Origin: Irineochytrium annulatum
Lineage: Eukaryota > Chytridiomycota > Chytridiomycetes > Chytridiales > Chytridiaceae
Length of the DNA stretch: 28,241 bases
NCBI GenBank assembly: GCA_027600665.1
Contig: JADGJL010000262.1
Coordinates: 1-28,241, forward strand
Direction: 5' to 3'
Translations under genes and position numbers: made by a program
Part shown: one piece after another, positions 1-12,300 of the stretch
Layout: each line of letters starts with the position of its first letter
How positions within the stretch are numbered: the first letter of the stretch is position 1
Notes under the pieces: model-generated
What the model was told of the DNA's origin: nothing
Seen by the model: the letters and a program-made list of their open reading frames with translations, nothing else
The model's database searches: none

Positions 1-20
1 CTGGCTACCGGGTCCCCTCC

Positions 21-57
21 GGCGGGCGGGGGGCGGGCATTGAGGGGGGGGGGCGGG
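21..57 (+). repeat. G-rich tract, possible G-quadruplex
   Basis: Five runs of three or more G (24-26, 28-33, 35-37, 44-53, 55-57) are separated by loops of 1-6 bases, which fits the simple G-quadruplex pattern on the plus strand. It lies about 90 bases beyond the stop codon of the minus-strand gene that ends at 144, so it could influence 3' end formation there. Function is inference. Confidence 0.45.
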
Positions 58-143
58 CCTTTGTTGTCCAAGTCATTTGCTGAGTATCGCCGCTTAGCCC
101 GCAAGAAGGATGGTGTGGTGAACATCTGTTGATGCATGTTAAT

Positions 144-2344
144 TTATGGCAGACAATATACAACAGGGACACGTACTGATTTTGAAAACGATGTCTCAGT
201 CGGCGTCACAACATCCTTCATATCTGGAACGGATTTCTGAGGCCGTACCGACAGTGTCCGGCCCCTCGGCTCGTCCTGATTAATCTCCATTGTCGACTGT
301 GTCCTCCTCGGCACCTTCTCGACGATTGAAGTCTCCTGCGGCTTCACTAACGGTAACGCGGCCACCCCAGGGTCCATCCTTAGCGACGACGTCCTAGGCT
401 TAAACACCAACTTGCTCCCGGAGTCGCCACCGCTTGCAGGGATGACGTCGACAGCTATCTCTACTGCCTTCACCGCAGTCTCCACGCTTGCAGGCGACTT
501 CTCCTTGTTGGCTTCTGTCGTAAATGCATCGACCACGCTGGCTGGTGACTTCTCCTCCCAAGCCTTCAACGCCTCAAAAGCATCCACGACGGTCGCTGGC
601 ACATTCACGTCTTCCACAACTACAGCCTTCTCGATCACGACCGAATTCCTCATCCTGGCATTAGACGCCGTCCTCCCACCCTCCGTCGACTTGGCCCTCC
701 CAGTCGGTGACAAGCTCGAGATCCGCCTAGACACGTTCCCCGTCGCTGGCAGCACCGGCAATGGCGGCGCCGTTGAAACAGGCGAGGCGCACACGGCAGC
801 TTTCATTGTTTCCTCAAGCCGTTTCGATATCTCGGCGACAGACGGCGTACGTTCGATTGCGGGCGGTGTCGGGAGCGACGCGGCGGCGGCGGTGAAGGAG
901 GTCGATGGCTGGATCTCCTTAAGCCGCTTCGAGATCTCGGCCACCGATGGCGTGCGCTCGACCGCTGGCGGTGTAGGGAGCGACGCGGCGGCGGCGATGA
1001 AGGACGACGATGGTGGGGTCGTAGTGGCCAGCCATGGCCGGGAAGGAGACTGGGAGGGCGTGCGTCGGCCGTAAGAAGACGTAGATCGGGAGAGCGTAGC
1101 GGTGGTGGCCGGGTTCGACGCGGTGGTGGCGAGGGAGACGGCAAAGGAGGAGGACTGCGAGACGGGGGGGAGGATGTACATGGACGCTGGGCGCGCCGGC
1201 TTCGCGGCAGGTTTTGGGGAGGGTGTCGAGGACGGAGAAGTGGTCATGGAGCGTGTCGGCGTGAGTAGAGATTTGAGACTATTCTTTCGCTGCGGGGATG
1301 CGCCAGGGGACGTTGTCGATGGCGATTGTACAGCTGGGAGTGATACTTAATGATTATAGCGGAAAAAACAAACTTACGATCGGGCTTCTTTTTCTCCATC
1401 GTCTTGACCAGCTCACGGACCTTTGGCCAATGCTTATCCGGTGTCGGTGGAGGCGCAACCTTAACCGATGACCGCTTATCCTTCGCACTCTCTGGCGAAT
1501 ACATGCAGCCGGTTACTAACGATGTCGAGCAACTATAGCAAGCGACTTACCCAAAGTGGAAACCAAAGATGCCAGGCCAGAGCTTCCCTGGCGATCCATC
1601 GATATCCGTCCCGTGGTCTCTATCGGCGCGGACGCCGTCGACAAGGTAGACCACCGCTTCGAGCCCTGCTCCGAGCTGGCCGAGTCGACAGAAGACCGAG
1701 GCCCATTGAAGCTCGCGCGGCGCGAGAAGAAGTCAGACGCAGGACCTGTCTGGCCAGTCGGGGAGGCGACCACTGCGGGAGCCGAGTCGAACACCGCGTT
1801 GGTGGCCTTCGTCTTAGTCAGGATCGTGTGGTCCTTCGCCATGCGGTCGACCCGCTGCGAAAGGGAGTCCGAGTCCTTCTCCAGGCTGCTGAGCCAACTT
1901 AAGCGGGCGGCGTAGCGGCTCTGCGTCGGAGCCTGGGCGGGTGGGGGAATCGAGGAGGCCAATGGTGCCTGATCCGACCCCCGAGCCGAACCCGCCGCCG
2001 CACCGTCTCTCCTGCCATTCATCGTAGAGTCGAGGTCGGCTCGATGTCGCTTATCAAGGGCGCGGCGAGTTCGACAAGGCAACGATATGAAGTTCCTGGA
2101 GCTCGCTCGCCAGCCGTTCTATCGATTCCGGAGATCTCGCGACGGGCGCAGTGCGTCCGTCAGGAAGTCGATATAGTACGGGCTGCCGTCCGGGAGGAGT
2201 GGATGCGGTTGAGCCGGCTGGAGGTCGCTGGTCGCTTGGATGCTTTGCCGCCCACTTTTCTTCGTTGTTTACGTGAGACACTCGTCTGGGCGCTGCCACG
2301 CTCCGGCGCTCCTCTAACAAGGCCGCCGTGGCCAGGTTGGGCAC
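144..2344 (-). CDS. Ser/Pro/Thr-rich protein of unknown function (multi-exon, 5' end unresolved)
   Basis: I do not recognise a family. Exons that join in phase are 2049-1551, 1491-1378 and 1333-144; introns 1550-1492 (59 nt, GTAAGT donor) and 1377-1334 (44 nt, GTAAGT donor) are convincing. The first ATG in this chain is at 2022 (MNGRRDGAAAG). A further open stretch, 2344-2084, can be added through a putative 34-nt intron (2083-2050); it has no ATG, so the true start may lie further upstream. The protein is low in complexity and rich in S, P, T and A. A short heptad-like stretch (RLSWLSSLEKDSDSLSQRVD) may form a coiled coil. The C-terminal exon holds a 35-residue tandem duplication and repeated EKSPASV units. 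No membrane segment or enzyme motif is visible. A disordered cytoskeletal or signalling scaffold is possible but unproven. Long plus-strand ORFs over it are shadows. Confidence 0.6.
813..1004 (-). repeat. tandem 105-nt coding duplication
   Basis: Two adjacent copies of a 35-residue unit share AAAASLPTPPA(V/I)ERTPSVAEISKRL. Copy 1 is about 1004-900 and copy 2 about 899-813. The second copy differs by a few substitutions (F-I to F-T, V to I, K to E), so the duplication is recent but not brand new. The period is a multiple of three and keeps the frame. TPSVAEISKRL could be a short linear motif or phosphosite presented twice. Confidence 0.85.
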
Positions 2345-3307
2345 CCGGAGTGGACGGCAGCTGCGGGTGGGTAGCCGGATCAGAACGGACGGCCGTCGGG
2401 TAGCCAGCCACCGTTAGGTCGGAAGCGGCATCCGCAGGTGCTGCAACCAATGCTCTCTACCACAGTTTGAACGCGGCCACTCTCTTGGACGGTTTCGGGC
2501 CCGTTTGCGGCGTCATGGGGTTCGGGGTAGGTAGCCGGAGCCGCTTACGCTCGAGGATGGCGTTGGTCGGGGGTTGCACCATATGATGAAGTGGCGGCCA
2601 CTATCGGCTGGCAATGCTCTTGCCTTGTGGAGTAACTTCCGCTAGATAGCTATATGAGCAGGGTGGAGTTGAGCCGGGAGGGTTTGGAACCTGTGCCGTA
2701 GCCGTTGACCCTGCATGACTTGTGCCATAAAGGTTGATCTTGCGTTAAGAGGAACAGCTATGAGACGGTACGGTGACGCAACAGGGAAGGCGATAGGCTC
2801 GCGATCTCCGGAGTCCGGAGCAGCGGGGCCGTTGGCTTATAGGGTGGGTTGCTAACCGAATGTCGCGGAGGCGTTCGTCGACGCGAGACCGGCACGTGAT
2901 TGTAACTCTCAGCGTATCTTTTGGCTTTCTACTCTATTCACCTTTTTTTTGCGAACCAGCAGGAAGAGTTTTTGTAGGTTCACAATCTCGTAATATGCGT
3001 CGTTTGCCCGCTTTACGCGGCGTGCTATTCTACTACTACCTTGTTCGCTAACGAATTTAAAGATAACGAGACGTTTGTTCATTCTAAAACCCCCTTAGAT
3101 TTAGTGAGGTGATAGTAGCACTTCACATAATGGGTATGGCTCTCTTTATATTAACATTTTCGTCTTGGTTCTGGTTTGCGTGACTCTACGTGTATGTTAA
3201 TTACGATGATTATTGAAGATGAAACTTAAAGATAGTTTGGCTTGGTTTGTGAGCCCCACGCATGGTACAAAAAATGCGAATAAACATTTCAACAAAAAGA
3301 ATACGGA
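2345..3307. other. intergenic region without a supported gene
   Basis: No ORF here has family similarity, and I see no tRNA-like cloverleaf. The left part (2345-2900) is GC-rich and may hold 5' exons or the promoter of the minus-strand gene ending at 144. The right part (about 2930-3307) is clearly AT-rich, as expected for the 3' UTR and terminator of the BEACH gene whose stop codon is at 3308-3310. The 63-codon plus ORF at 2860-3051 has no credible composition and is rejected. Confidence 0.5.
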
Positions 3308-6300
3308 TTACTCCGCGTCCTCGTCCTCATCCGCTCCGTCGTCCCAAGCAATAAGAAGCAGTTTACCATCCTGCTGACCAATATACAAATGTTGATCATT
3401 CTCGGACAGCGCAACGCTGATGACCGGCACCGAAACATCATACCGATGAAATATGTGCAGCCTGATTCGAATTAGTTTGCAAGTTCTGGTGATTACAACG
3501 TACCCATTGACTTTGACCAGCATGATCCCATTCCGGTTATCGGCGCACGCAAAGTACTCCCCACTTTTGGAGATCTCGATGTCCTGCAATCTCCACGGCA
3601 TGGTTTTCTCGCAACACAAGCTTCCGTTGATGGAATACACATGCAGGAAAGACATCCCTGACGCCGCAACTGTTGCGCCCGAGCCGGCAGAAAATGAAGG
3701 GGAGCGTTTCGGGGTCGCCTTCTCCTTCCCATCCGTAGAAGCCGCGGGCGCCGTGGGTGCCGATGTTTCCTCCGAATACAGGAGGATTGATGCGGCCTTC
3801 GTCATCTTCACGAGCTGGATTGACAAGTCCCCGTGCCGACTTCGAGAAGACGGAAAGATGCTCCGTACGTATTTTGCGTCGTGGAAAGCGTGAAGGATGC
3901 AGGTGCCATCCTAAAACAAGAAAATTTGGTTAACGGTTGTTGCTATGCTCGGTGCACACCTTTGATGCTGACGCTACTAAATCATGCTCCACATTTGCTG
4001 CCACGCTTGTAACCTTGGAATAACGTTATAGCAGATTGTAGAGGAACGGCGTATTCTACCTCATCATCGTGCCCGTAGAATATCCTGAAAGCGTTCTGGC
4101 GCACTGTAATAGTATCCGCAGCCCCTGGAATCAAGTCCCAGGCCATTGTTGTTGTATCTCTGGACCCGGTCAACAGAGTCTTTCCGTCCTCCGAGAGCGA
4201 CACGCACGTTACGATATCGTAGTGACCATATATAATATCCAATTCTCTCAATTGGCTTCCAGGGGTGTCCAGTGCAGTGATGTGAAAGGAAGCATCCCAA
4301 TGCCCACCAGAGAATAAAAACCGGCCGTCGAATGAGCACGCAAAGAGTGATGGTCGGGAGGATAGGCTTGACGCGAACACGGAGGATATAGATCTGTTCG
4401 GGAATGCCCCGGGATCAAGTTCAAATTGAAACGAGTTGCTGTCGGGGTTTTTGACGGCAGAGCACCGATGCAGTCCGACGGTGAGCGACGAGTCAACAGT
4501 CACAATGGAGTGCTTTTCGTTCCCCAGAGTTCCGCTTAAGAAAGACTGCAGAGACCCAGATCCTGCCGGTGGCAGCCCCGCCTTGTGGACGCCGTTGCAT
4601 GAGCCGACAAAATGAATCGCGCTCCCTCTCAGTTCGACCAAATAGCTCCGATGCTTCGCCGGTGTTAAAAACAATGACAGCGTTGCACATTGGGATCGGG
4701 GCAGTCGTTGCGGGTGAGGCTTCATAAACAACTGTGAAGGCGTTTGACCGAAATTGTTGATCTGATCCTCGAGCGACTTCTTCTCGACCGGATCCTTTAC
4801 GGAGTCGATATTGATGGCGCCTTCGTACGTAAGGTGATAAAATAAGTTGTTTGCCTTCGCCGCGTTTTCTCCTGTTTGTTTGAAGCCCCAAATCAGGTCG
4901 ATCCATTCGTGGAGGTGTTCCGAGACGTATTCCCCCTCCAACGCGTCGCGGTGGACCTGTATAAATTCCTGCGCAGATGACGCCCACTTGGGAAGAATTA
5001 CGTCGTCAACGACAGCCCCGGTCTGCTTAGTCCCCAAATCGAACTTATTTGTGTTCAAAAGAAACTCCGGCATGTAGAAAAACTCAGGGATTAACTCTTT
5101 AACGTCGCTATTCCCTGTAAAAACAGAATCCCAGCATCCTGCCATTGAATGAAACTGTCTAAGTGGGAGTAAGTAAATACGGAACAATACGAACGAATAG
5201 TTATTCACAAACCGGTCGGGATGATCGAATTTGCCCGCTTGAAGGGCAATGTGCAAGCTAGCAAATGGTTCAAGTCGAAGAAGATAGAAGAGGACTGCCG
5301 CAGACGTCGAATAGTGAGTGCCGTACAGAAACCGGGGGACCATAGGATCTTCAAATTGCCGGTATCTTTCCAAATATTGCTCCAAACGCGCCTCATTGAG
5401 TGCGCCGATGGGTTTCGATAAATCACGATAATTTAGAGGATCACTTAAGTCGATAGTCTCCGACGTGAAGTTGACCAAGACCCACGGAAATACGGGGTAC
5501 TGCGTGAGATCATTATAAGTCCTGCCTGATACCGTGTTTAGATGCATCAAGTATTCGAAGTTAGAAATCTCGCGCCTCTGCCATCGTTCGACAATATTAT
5601 CCCTTTTAATGATGTCCCTCGGGCTTCGAGCGTCCGTATTGAGCAAATTTTTGGGGCGAAGTTGGGCAATTTTGGTCAAAAACTTTAGCTTATCCTTCGA
5701 TTGGTGAAAATTGAATAGATAGTTTGTTCTGTCTGTGAAGAAGACTTCAAGGGCGGAGTTCCGAAGCATGTACCTCCGGAGGTACACTTCTCGTACACGG
5801 CTTAGATTCCATTTTCGCTCTCGAAGCAAAACCTCTGATTCCGCCAGCAGAGCAAGGATTCTTTGATCCGCTTCGTTCAGGTCTGCAGCAGTACCCCTCA
5901 GATCGGCCTTGAACGACAGATGCTGCGTTGTTAGCTCTAACCGGCCCTTTACCGCCGTCATCAGCAAAATCATCTCGCAGTCCGCGCCGCAGAGGAATCG
6001 TTCAGTGTCATCGGAAGGAGCTGTGGCATTTGAAGACGATCCAACGCTTCGGCTCCCCTCGTTATCTTTGAGAACGTTCCAGTCTTCTTCATCATCTTCC
6101 TCCATCGTTAACGAGGCCTCCGATGCATCGCGAAGGAGCTCTGCTGTCGATCCCGACTTGAAATGCATTCGGAGTTTCTCAACCTGAGCTTTTCGTCGAT
6201 CCGCAGCTGCCGTCGATAACGCGGCCGCAGCGCTTTGCTTCATCATAGCACGCTCGATTCGTGGTGAAGACTGCAAGCCCATTTTATCCTCGTGTCCGAC

Positions 6301-9300
6301 GTAACTAACTTTGTCGCGTCTTTTCGAAGCATCCCGATGATCATCAAATTCATAATTTTTCGCAAGCCGCGGCCGCATGCGAAGATAGTTCTCCATCCTA
6401 TCCAGTTTCCAATGGTCCCCTCGATTATCCATTCCCCAAATGCCACGTTGCTGGGTTAGCTCTCTATACATAGACAGCCACTGCCGCGTGATATACCGCC
6501 TATCTGATTCAATAGAGAAAACTTTTTCGGACATTCGGCTGATTTCGTCGTTCCGAAGTGAGAAAGCCAATGTCTGAACTTTCGTCGAGAGCAACGCAGC
6601 TATTTTGGCGACCGAGATTTCGTCCCGTCTCCAACGGACGAAGGTTGTCCTGGCAACTTTTGCAAAGCGCTTGGTGACCAACGGAACGACGCTGAAGTCT
6701 TCCTGCTCGACTTGCTTCAAGGCTGGGAACAAGTGCCCGTTGTAGATATCGGCCCAGCTCGACGATGACACCATCTCCACAAAGCGATCCTCTCCCGTTT
6801 CGCTAACAGACAGCGTTTGCGTAGAAATAATGAACGAGCCATCGTTATTCTTCAAAGCGGCAAGGTAATCCTGCCAGCGCGTGACGACCAGCATGTATAG
6901 CGGCAGAAGTATTCTGTTGTCGAGGTCGGAAGAAAGGGAGAAGGCGTCATGAACCGCAGCAATGATCTGCAGAACCCTTTGCCGAGAGTGCGTGTCGGCA
7001 AAGGATTGCGCGTGCTTGTCGAGTAAGGGGACTAAATGTGGCATTGCATTCAACCAGATTGCCGTGTCAGGTATAGCTAGCGCGCTCAGGAGTATGCGTA
7101 GCTCAAGCCTTATAAGTCCGCCGCTCCGAGTAGGGTTCTGTGACCGCGTTAGGATATCAATAAAAAACTGATAAACACCTTTTCATTGACATCCGATTGA
7201 GAAATATGAGTGATTCCGAAGTCAATAAAGGAGCTTAAAACGTTCAGGCATTCTTCAGCTAGTTGTTTGCATTCCTCAAATGGATATGAAACTCGTATTC
7301 CGACGTTATCACTGTTCCGCCGGGAAGGAGCTTTGCCTTTGCTGTCGGTACGATATTTTGATAAGCTTATCAAATCGCTCGCAGAGCCAATATCTAAATG
7401 CGTTTGGTTGGAAAAACCAAGGAAGGTCACCAAAAAAAAAAAAAGGATATTATTTTTGCTTTTACCTTTAAGCAAATCCGCCGGCAGACTCGAAGAGAGG
7501 GACTTCAGGTCAGCGGTCACGGCATCATGAAGATCATGGTGGCTAAACATAATTTCTTCCGCAAAACAAAGGAGGTTCCAAATATTCTCCGTTTTTACCC
7601 CGGAGAAAATCCCTGCGTGGCCGAGACCAATTTCCCTTTTAACCTCGCGCAACAGGTTTATAAGTATATCGCGAATAAAGCCGACTCCGGTCCCCTCTGC
7701 GTGACTTCTGTTGAGAGTCCACACAAATGCTGCGGTCTCCTCCATGAGCCGCCATCCGCGCTTGTCAGCCTCAAATGCCTCGTATATAATTGTAGATATT
7801 AGAGCCGTTATAGAGGACCGATACTCCGCATCGTCTTAAAGGTTGTAAGCGATATAGAAAAAATCAAAATAAGTGACGGTGAACGCTCCGTACCCTTCTC
7901 TGAATTGGCGCTGCTTACGGATGCTGATATGGGTGAATCATCGGTGTTGTACCCAATTTTCGGAGGGAGGTGAGGGCCAGAGGCCGCAGGCACCAACCGT
8001 AATAACAGCACTTGCCACCCATATATTCCCCGAAACGCCTGAGCATTACCCTTAAAGGAGGATATATACGCTAGGTCCTGAATGACCTTGCTTTCCAGAG
8101 CCTTGTCCCCCGTATCTGATGAGTTCGCCATTCTGCGATTAAATGATCCAAGTAAAGCGCAAAGAAGCCCGGGGTTCTTAATGGCGGGTGCATCGAGCTT
8201 TTTGAGGTCGGTTACCGCCGCGTTTGAACTCCACTCCAGCAGCTGTTTTTCCAAAACCAACTGCAGCATGGCGACGTAAATTTGGGAAGTTAAGGTATGC
8301 ACCCCAAAAGTATCTCCGCACGCGAGGCCGCACAGGACGTCCGCGCTCGATTGACTGTTAGTCATGTTATATCCAACCGCTTCATCCAATCGAACTCTTC
8401 GTTTCCATTTCTCCGGCACTTTAGGCGACTGGTACGATCATTAGAATACTAGCGTGGAAGGAAGCCTACTTTTAACAGAAATAGGGCGAGCTTGAGAATA
8501 AGAACACGAACGCCTTCGTCTGAACATTCGGAAAGAAGCCATAGCATCAATTCAAGAAACGTGGATTGAGACGCGACCGCTTCGAGTACGCCGTTCTCAG
8601 AGTCGCAGCTCTTCAATAAGAACCTTAAAACGTCACCCATATGTATCGGATCTGTCTTCATCGCCCACAAACTGCCCAGTATTCGCGCAAAGTCCTCTGA
8701 GCTAATGCCAGAACTTGTCAGCGATGAAAGTGCCCGGAACAATGCAGCTCGTATAAGTGGTATAGTTGCAGCATCTGGCCGCCCAATGATCAATCTTGCC
8801 AGTAGGTCCGGAGGAACGAAGTCAGGAGGGGCATTCCAGTAATATAACTCAAGCACATCCATCAAATAAGTAACACCGTATCGGCCCCGCCGCTCTACGT
8901 TGGTGGCCCCGTCGATGGCCTCGTCAGCTGCCTCATCAGTTGGCGCGACGTATTTAGACAAAAACTCAATGTAATCAACTTGGACCGGTGCCTCGGCGAT
9001 GGACCAGAGTCGAAAGTTGTAAATAAGGCTATCCTGAAGCTCAGCGAAAAGTTCATCAGAAAAGCTTAGCCCTTTAAAGGCAGAGGCCACTTTTGATAGC
9101 GCTACCACAGTGTCTAACATTGGTAGCGTCAAGCACCGAGGATTTTGTTGTTGAAGTAGGAGCGATATGATTTTAGGGCCTTTTATAGTCGCGAAACGCT
9201 CGGCATGGCTGGCGTCGTCGCCGATGAGGACGCCGACAATTCGCAAGAAGGTACTCAGGCGTTCAGCACTAACGGCTGCAGTTACACCCGTTACTTTTGG

Positions 9301-12300
9301 ACGTGCAGATTCTTCGGCTGACGGCGCGCATGTCGGATAATCCAAGTGGGTGACGAGAGGAAGAACAATTCCAATGCCTCCCAGGGCATGAACTGCCGTT
9401 CGGAGGGATTTGGTAGAACACGCCAAAACTTCTTTAGCCTGTCCTTTCCCTAAGCGCCTTGGAGACACGTCGCAACAGGAAGTATTCGGCCATCCTATCT
9501 CCACCGCCGTCGGGTAGAAATGCAGCACAATTCTGTTGAACCAGATAAGCAAGAGGAAAGGCTGAGAGAATATTTGAATGTTTGTGAGTTACCCACTTTG
9601 ATGTCAATGTGCCATCAAACAACGTTTTCGCCATGTCTGGATATGAGACGGCATCACTGGCGCGGAATTGACTGGCGTGGCCCTTCCCTAAGTCAAACAA
9701 CGCCGACAGCTGGCTCGTAGAAAGACATTCATCCATCATGTAAACAGAAGACATTTGCCCTGAGAAGCTATGAACACAGAATGCGGAAAGGAAATCCATG
9801 GAGGCGCTATTTAAATCTCCCGTCGAATAGAGAGGCGAGATGACTTCGGCATCCAGCCCACTTAAAGCTCCATCGCTGTCCGAGCTGACGACGACACCGG
9901 CGGATCCGACCCGATTTATGGTGTATTCACAAGACTCGGGGAACTCTAGCTTCTCTTGAGCTCTGACTTGACCGTTCACAAACAGCACGGTTTCGGTCGC
10001 ACCAAACCATGGGAATTTGGGAGCACTTTGGCAAATAGCAATGAAGTACCACCTGATCGTTTGCTAGTAAGTACAGAGAAGAAAAAAATAAAAAAAAATA
10101 AAAAAAATTGAAAAAACGGGAGAGAATACTAACCGCTGCGGTGATATCTGATAAGTGGCCGCGCTCAGCTCAAACGCTTTTCCGCTCTTCGTGACTCTTA
10201 AAGTCAAAATCCGATTTTGAACAAACAGCTCGATCCCGGACCCCTGGCCATTCTGCAGACTGACTATAACCATCCTCGAGTCGTCCGCTCGGGATCCAGC
10301 CTCCATGCCCTCCTCAATCTTCACCCACGTGAAAAATGAATACCCGGCAAGGTTGGACGGAAATTTCCCCAGCGGCGGAATTACGATGCCACTCGACTTC
10401 CCCGAGAAATAGAAGAAATCCAGCTCCGCTTCTTTCCGCTGAGACAATTTCCGCACACATCTCAGTAAGGAGTCGTAGTAGATCGGCAAGACAATCTGCC
10501 GGGAGGGGGGGCGTTTCTCTAAAAGCAGACTGCCGGACAGTCGCCGGCCTAGACGTGGTGAACGCGGCGAATGCAGCGGCGCTTGGTAATTGGCGTTCGG
10601 CTGAAGGGTTTCCGGTCGCCGTTCGACCGTTGATTCACCAGTTGGGACCGAAACCTCAAACGGTCGCAGACACTGGAACAGCGCCTTCGCCTCCGCGACA
10701 GTTAATGAATAGTTTGCAATGCCCTGTTTCCATATGTTACATCTTTCCCTCAAGCCAAAAGATACAGCAGATTGTATTCACCTGAAATAGAGTAGCCGTG
10801 CGTTCGATCAAGCGCTCAGATCGACACTCAGGAAGCACCTTCCTCAGCAACAACATCGGAAGACCGACCGTCGTCAACACGACCCGGTTCATCTCATGCC
10901 CCTTCGCCAGGATCTCAATCTTGTCAAGCACATCGATCATTAGCGCCTCCGGCAAATGCGGCTGGAGGCTAAGTAGAGCGTCGACGACGTCCGGGTTGCG
11001 GATAACGATAGGGCCTGGTATATTGTGCCTCTGGTCTGGCATCCACTGCGGCACCATGAGGCCAAACAGACACGCGATGTAATTCGGCCACGGGCTCCAA
11101 TTACCCTTCACGAACACGCGACGACGCATTTCCTCATATCCTTGCATTTCTTTGAAAGCCGACCTCGCATAATCATCGCTCGATATGATCCGCGCCAGCG
11201 TCAGGAAGATCGACGCGCATAATTCGTGGTACAACAAAGTGACGCCCTCCGACCGCTCCACGATCACGTCGTTGTTATCGTCCAGGAAATTGATGTTAAA
11301 TAGGGATAGCACGTTCTCGAAAATCAGGAACGAGATCAGGCTGCGTCTTAGCAGCCGGCGACTTCTCGAGCCCGGCGGGAAGGTATTTATAAGGGATTGA
11401 AGCTGATGCAAGAGTGAAAACACCAGCTTGGGAGTCCGGAACGGGATTTCGTCTCGAGGAAAACACGCGAAAAACTGCGACATCCATTCTGACGAGTGTG
11501 AGAACCTAACGAGCTCGGCGACTTCGGTGCTTGTGGTGGCCACGGGAAGGAACGACGTTGACACGGCACTCGTGACAGCAAGAACGATTGCGCATACCAT
11601 TTTCTCTCCCTCGCTCTTCACTTCACTCATCCCCTCGTTCGCCTTCACATAGGAGGCCATCAACGCCGTTCTTGCTGCCTTATTGTTCGACACATACAGC
11701 GCCATCTCCGTGGACGTGTCTATGATCTCCTTCAGCATCAGCAAAAGGGCTAACCTCATGGACTCGTCCTGAGCGGAGTCGTTGTCAAGGTTCAACTCCA
11801 AGAACAGAGGCTCGAGGAAATCCAACCGCATCATCGAGTTAAGAACGATATCAGTGTGAAGATGGATCAGCCGCCGGAAGTATCTGCAGAAATCGAGCCG
11901 AATTGATACCGTCAAGGCATTAAACTTCTTCGCTCTACACAGAATATCCAATAGAACGGACACGGCGCCGGTATTGAAGGATTGGGACACAGAGACAGCT
12001 CCCTCCGTAAGTTCTTTGACTGCATCCGACAAGAATGCCGACAGCGGGGACGGGCTGAGAATAAACCTCGAGCTGTACACTTGCGTCCAGACGCCGAGCT
12101 GTTCCATCCAGCCTAAACACAGGGCTTGCCGCTCGCCAACATCTACCGAGGGCACTGCATCGGCGGTAGCCCAATCTTCTAATCCGAGCATTATCTTCAG
12201 GAACTGCAGAAGTCCCAGCTCGAATATCGGTATCGTAGTTGCTGACACGGGTTTCGAGCTCTGCAAGGACTCTAGATCCCTTAACGCCCGCAGGAGAATC

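Noticed and set aside
412..1074. 220-codon plus-strand ORF
   Set aside because: Shadow of the spliced Ser/Pro-rich minus-strand gene, whose exons join with canonical GTAAGT donors.
1468..1915. Plus-strand ORFs of 119-144 codons
   Set aside because: Antisense shadows of exon 2049-1551; arginine-rich composition without a family match.
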